From: Paracoccaceae bacterium
GTDB lineage: Bacteria; Pseudomonadota; Alphaproteobacteria; Rhodobacterales; Rhodobacteraceae
Direction of reading: 5' to 3'
DNA: 64,000 bases
Assembly: GCA_902554705.1 (NCBI GenBank)
Contig: CACDPP010000003.1
Span: 25,703 to 89,702 of the forward strand
How positions within the stretch are numbered: position 1 is the first letter of the stretch; each line of letters begins with the position of its first letter. Positions 62,765 to 64,000 of this stretch are shown one piece after another. The position numbers and the translations under genes were made by a program. The notes beneath the pieces were generated by a model, which saw only the letters and a list, made by a program, of their open reading frames with translations, was not told where the DNA came from and searched no databases.

Positions 62765-64000
62765 GATTATGGGATTCTCAAGATGCAGCTCTGGCAACTG
62801 GGGGGAAAAACACTCTTTCTTGGAGTGCAACAGGTGTCTCAATAGATACACGAACCATTCAAGCAGGTGACTTATTTGTTGCATTAAAAGCGGACCGCGA
62901 CGGCCATGAATTTGTAAATAGTGCTTTCGAAAATGGTGCGGCGGCGGCACTTGTGGATCACGTTCCTGAGGACACTGATACATCTTTTCCGCTACTTGTA
63001 GTGTCAGACGTTATGGACGCATTTCGAGCAATGGCAAGTTTTGCTCGAAAACGGTTTAGGGGCAAAGTAATTGCTGTTACCGGTTCTGTTGGTAAAACTT
63101 CAACAAAAGAGATGTTACATACAATACTGACAGAACAGGGTAAGACACATTCTTCCTTTGCAAGCTATAATAACCATTGGGGGGGTGCCGCTTACCTTAA
63201 CTCGTATGAGGAAAGATTCAGATTTTGCTGTAATTGAGATTGGGATGAACCGTCCTGGTGAAATCGCGCCTCTTTCTGTGTTAGCCAACCCAGATGTTGC
63301 TTTAATTACTTCTGTAGCACCAGCACATTTAGCAGCATTTAAAAATATTGAAGGAATAGCCCAAGAAAAAGCATCAGTTGCAGAAGGATTAAAAGGTGAC
63401 GGCGCCATCATTATATATGATGACATTCCAACGGTAGAGACGGTTAAGTTGAAAATAATTTCTTATAATTTTAGTCCTATTTGCTACGGATCAAAAGATA
63501 AAGGAAATAGAATATTAAATATCAATGAAATAAATGATGGAATAAAAATATTGAGCTTAATTGAGGGTAAGGAGCAACGGTTTAATTTAAATACCAAAGG
63601 AATTCACTTTGCGAACAATGCTTTAGGAGCTCTAATAGTTGCAAAGACACTTAATTGCGACATTTCGAAAGCCTGTGAGAACCTTCAAACGTGGGTGCCT
63701 GGTGTTGGACGAGGCTCTGTTAAAAAAATAAATTTAAGTCAAATCGGATTTATTGACCTGATTGATGACGGATATAATGCAAATCCAGCTTCAATTTCTT
63801 CAGCATTAAATACACTAGGTAAGAGTAAAGCTAAACGCAGAATTGCAATACTGGGTGATATGAAGGAATTGGGGCCTTCTGAAATAGATTACCATAAGAA
63901 AATAGCTTCCTTCGCTGTAATATCTAAACTGGATTGCATTCATACTGTAGGGCCACTTATGGAATATTTGTATGATATTTTGCCTGAAGAGAAGCGCGGT
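62761..64000 (+). pseudogene. murF: UDP-MurNAc-tripeptide:D-Ala-D-Ala ligase, frameshifted at a G7 run and cut by window edge
   Basis: The first frame (62761-63237) encodes the N-terminus with the ATP loop VTGSVGKTSTKEM and NNHWG, then turns to nonsense and stops after YEERFRFCCN. The +1 shifted frame from 63185 continues correctly as VPLTLTRMRKDSDFAVIEIG and VALITSVAPAHLAAF to the window edge. MurF family logic expects six G after the T of Trp (W-G-V-P); the sequence has seven (63179-63185). So one extra G breaks the frame. Everything else looks intact, so a sequencing or assembly error is the likeliest cause in an essential gene. About 50 C-terminal residues lie outside. Confidence 0.85.

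Noticed and set aside
63140..63240. Programmed frameshift signal in murF
   Set aside because: A G7 run is slippery, but no stable downstream structure or stimulatory Shine-Dalgarno is evident and murF is not known to be recoded; an extra base in the sequence is simpler.
1..64000. CRISPR arrays, insertion sequences, prophage or integrase genes
   Set aside because: No regularly spaced repeats, transposase, terminal inverted repeats or phage genes were found on either strand.

Overview
The window is AT-rich chromosomal DNA (very roughly 38% GC by eye) from an alphaproteobacterium, most likely a low-GC marine member of the Rhodobacterales. This rests on gene content and remembered family resemblance, not on a database search. 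The supporting genes are a SUV3-type RNA helicase beside an S4 protein, ferredoxin FdxA and CarD; pyruvate carboxylase; an ATP-dependent DNA ligase with its MBL exonuclease; an AsnC ligand-binding domain standing alone; and a dcw cluster whose long structured leader resembles the UpsM sRNA locus of Rhodobacter sphaeroides. Genes are dense, 4-nt ATGA overlaps are common, and GTG and TTG starts are frequent.

Layout. Positions 1-5900 look accessory. They hold the end of an unknown gene, an HD-domain protein, an XRE regulator paired with a large uncharacterised protein, a DD-carboxypeptidase homologue lacking both catalytic serines, a SOUL haem-binding gene between two 18-bp hairpin repeats, and two divergent mini-operons of small proteins. 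Positions 5970-15820 hold a serine hydrolase, a cupin, an acyltransferase, an RhlE-type helicase, an AsnC domain, a glycine amidinotransferase next to an FkbM-type methyltransferase, small membrane proteins, an SDR, an EamA transporter and a pentapeptide-repeat protein. Positions 15840-24600 are rich in transport: tungstate tupBCA, a 2OG-Fe(II) oxygenase, azlCD, and the Mn/Fe transporter sitABCD coupled to an aldo/keto reductase. Next come xylBA with a broken LysR gene, a cold-shock protein, an ArsC-like protein and thrS.

Positions 30800-49450 are mainly housekeeping or lipid-related: tandem alpha/beta hydrolases, three SDRs across the window, a glutathione peroxidase, oligoendopeptidase F, the ligase/exonuclease pair, an HpcH/HpaI aldolase, an SCP2-hydrolase pair, SUV3-S4-fdxA-carD, a GspC-like membrane protein, metY and two tiny Cys-rich genes. 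tRNA-Gly(GCC), pyc, a UvrD-type helicase and mrp follow. From 57300 to the right edge lies the division and cell-wall cluster mraZ-rsmH-ftsL-ftsI-murE-murF, preceded by a 10-bp-phased MraZ-box array, a promoter and an UpsM-like sRNA leader. murF carries a +1 frameshift in a G7 run and continues past the window.

The strongest leads are the inverted pair of MraZ-box arrays with the UpsM-like leader, the XRE/345-aa module with its own operator-like repeats, the carboxypeptidase homologue missing both active-site serines, an SDR with a non-canonical catalytic tetrad, and the murF frameshift. No CRISPR array, insertion sequence or intact prophage was seen.
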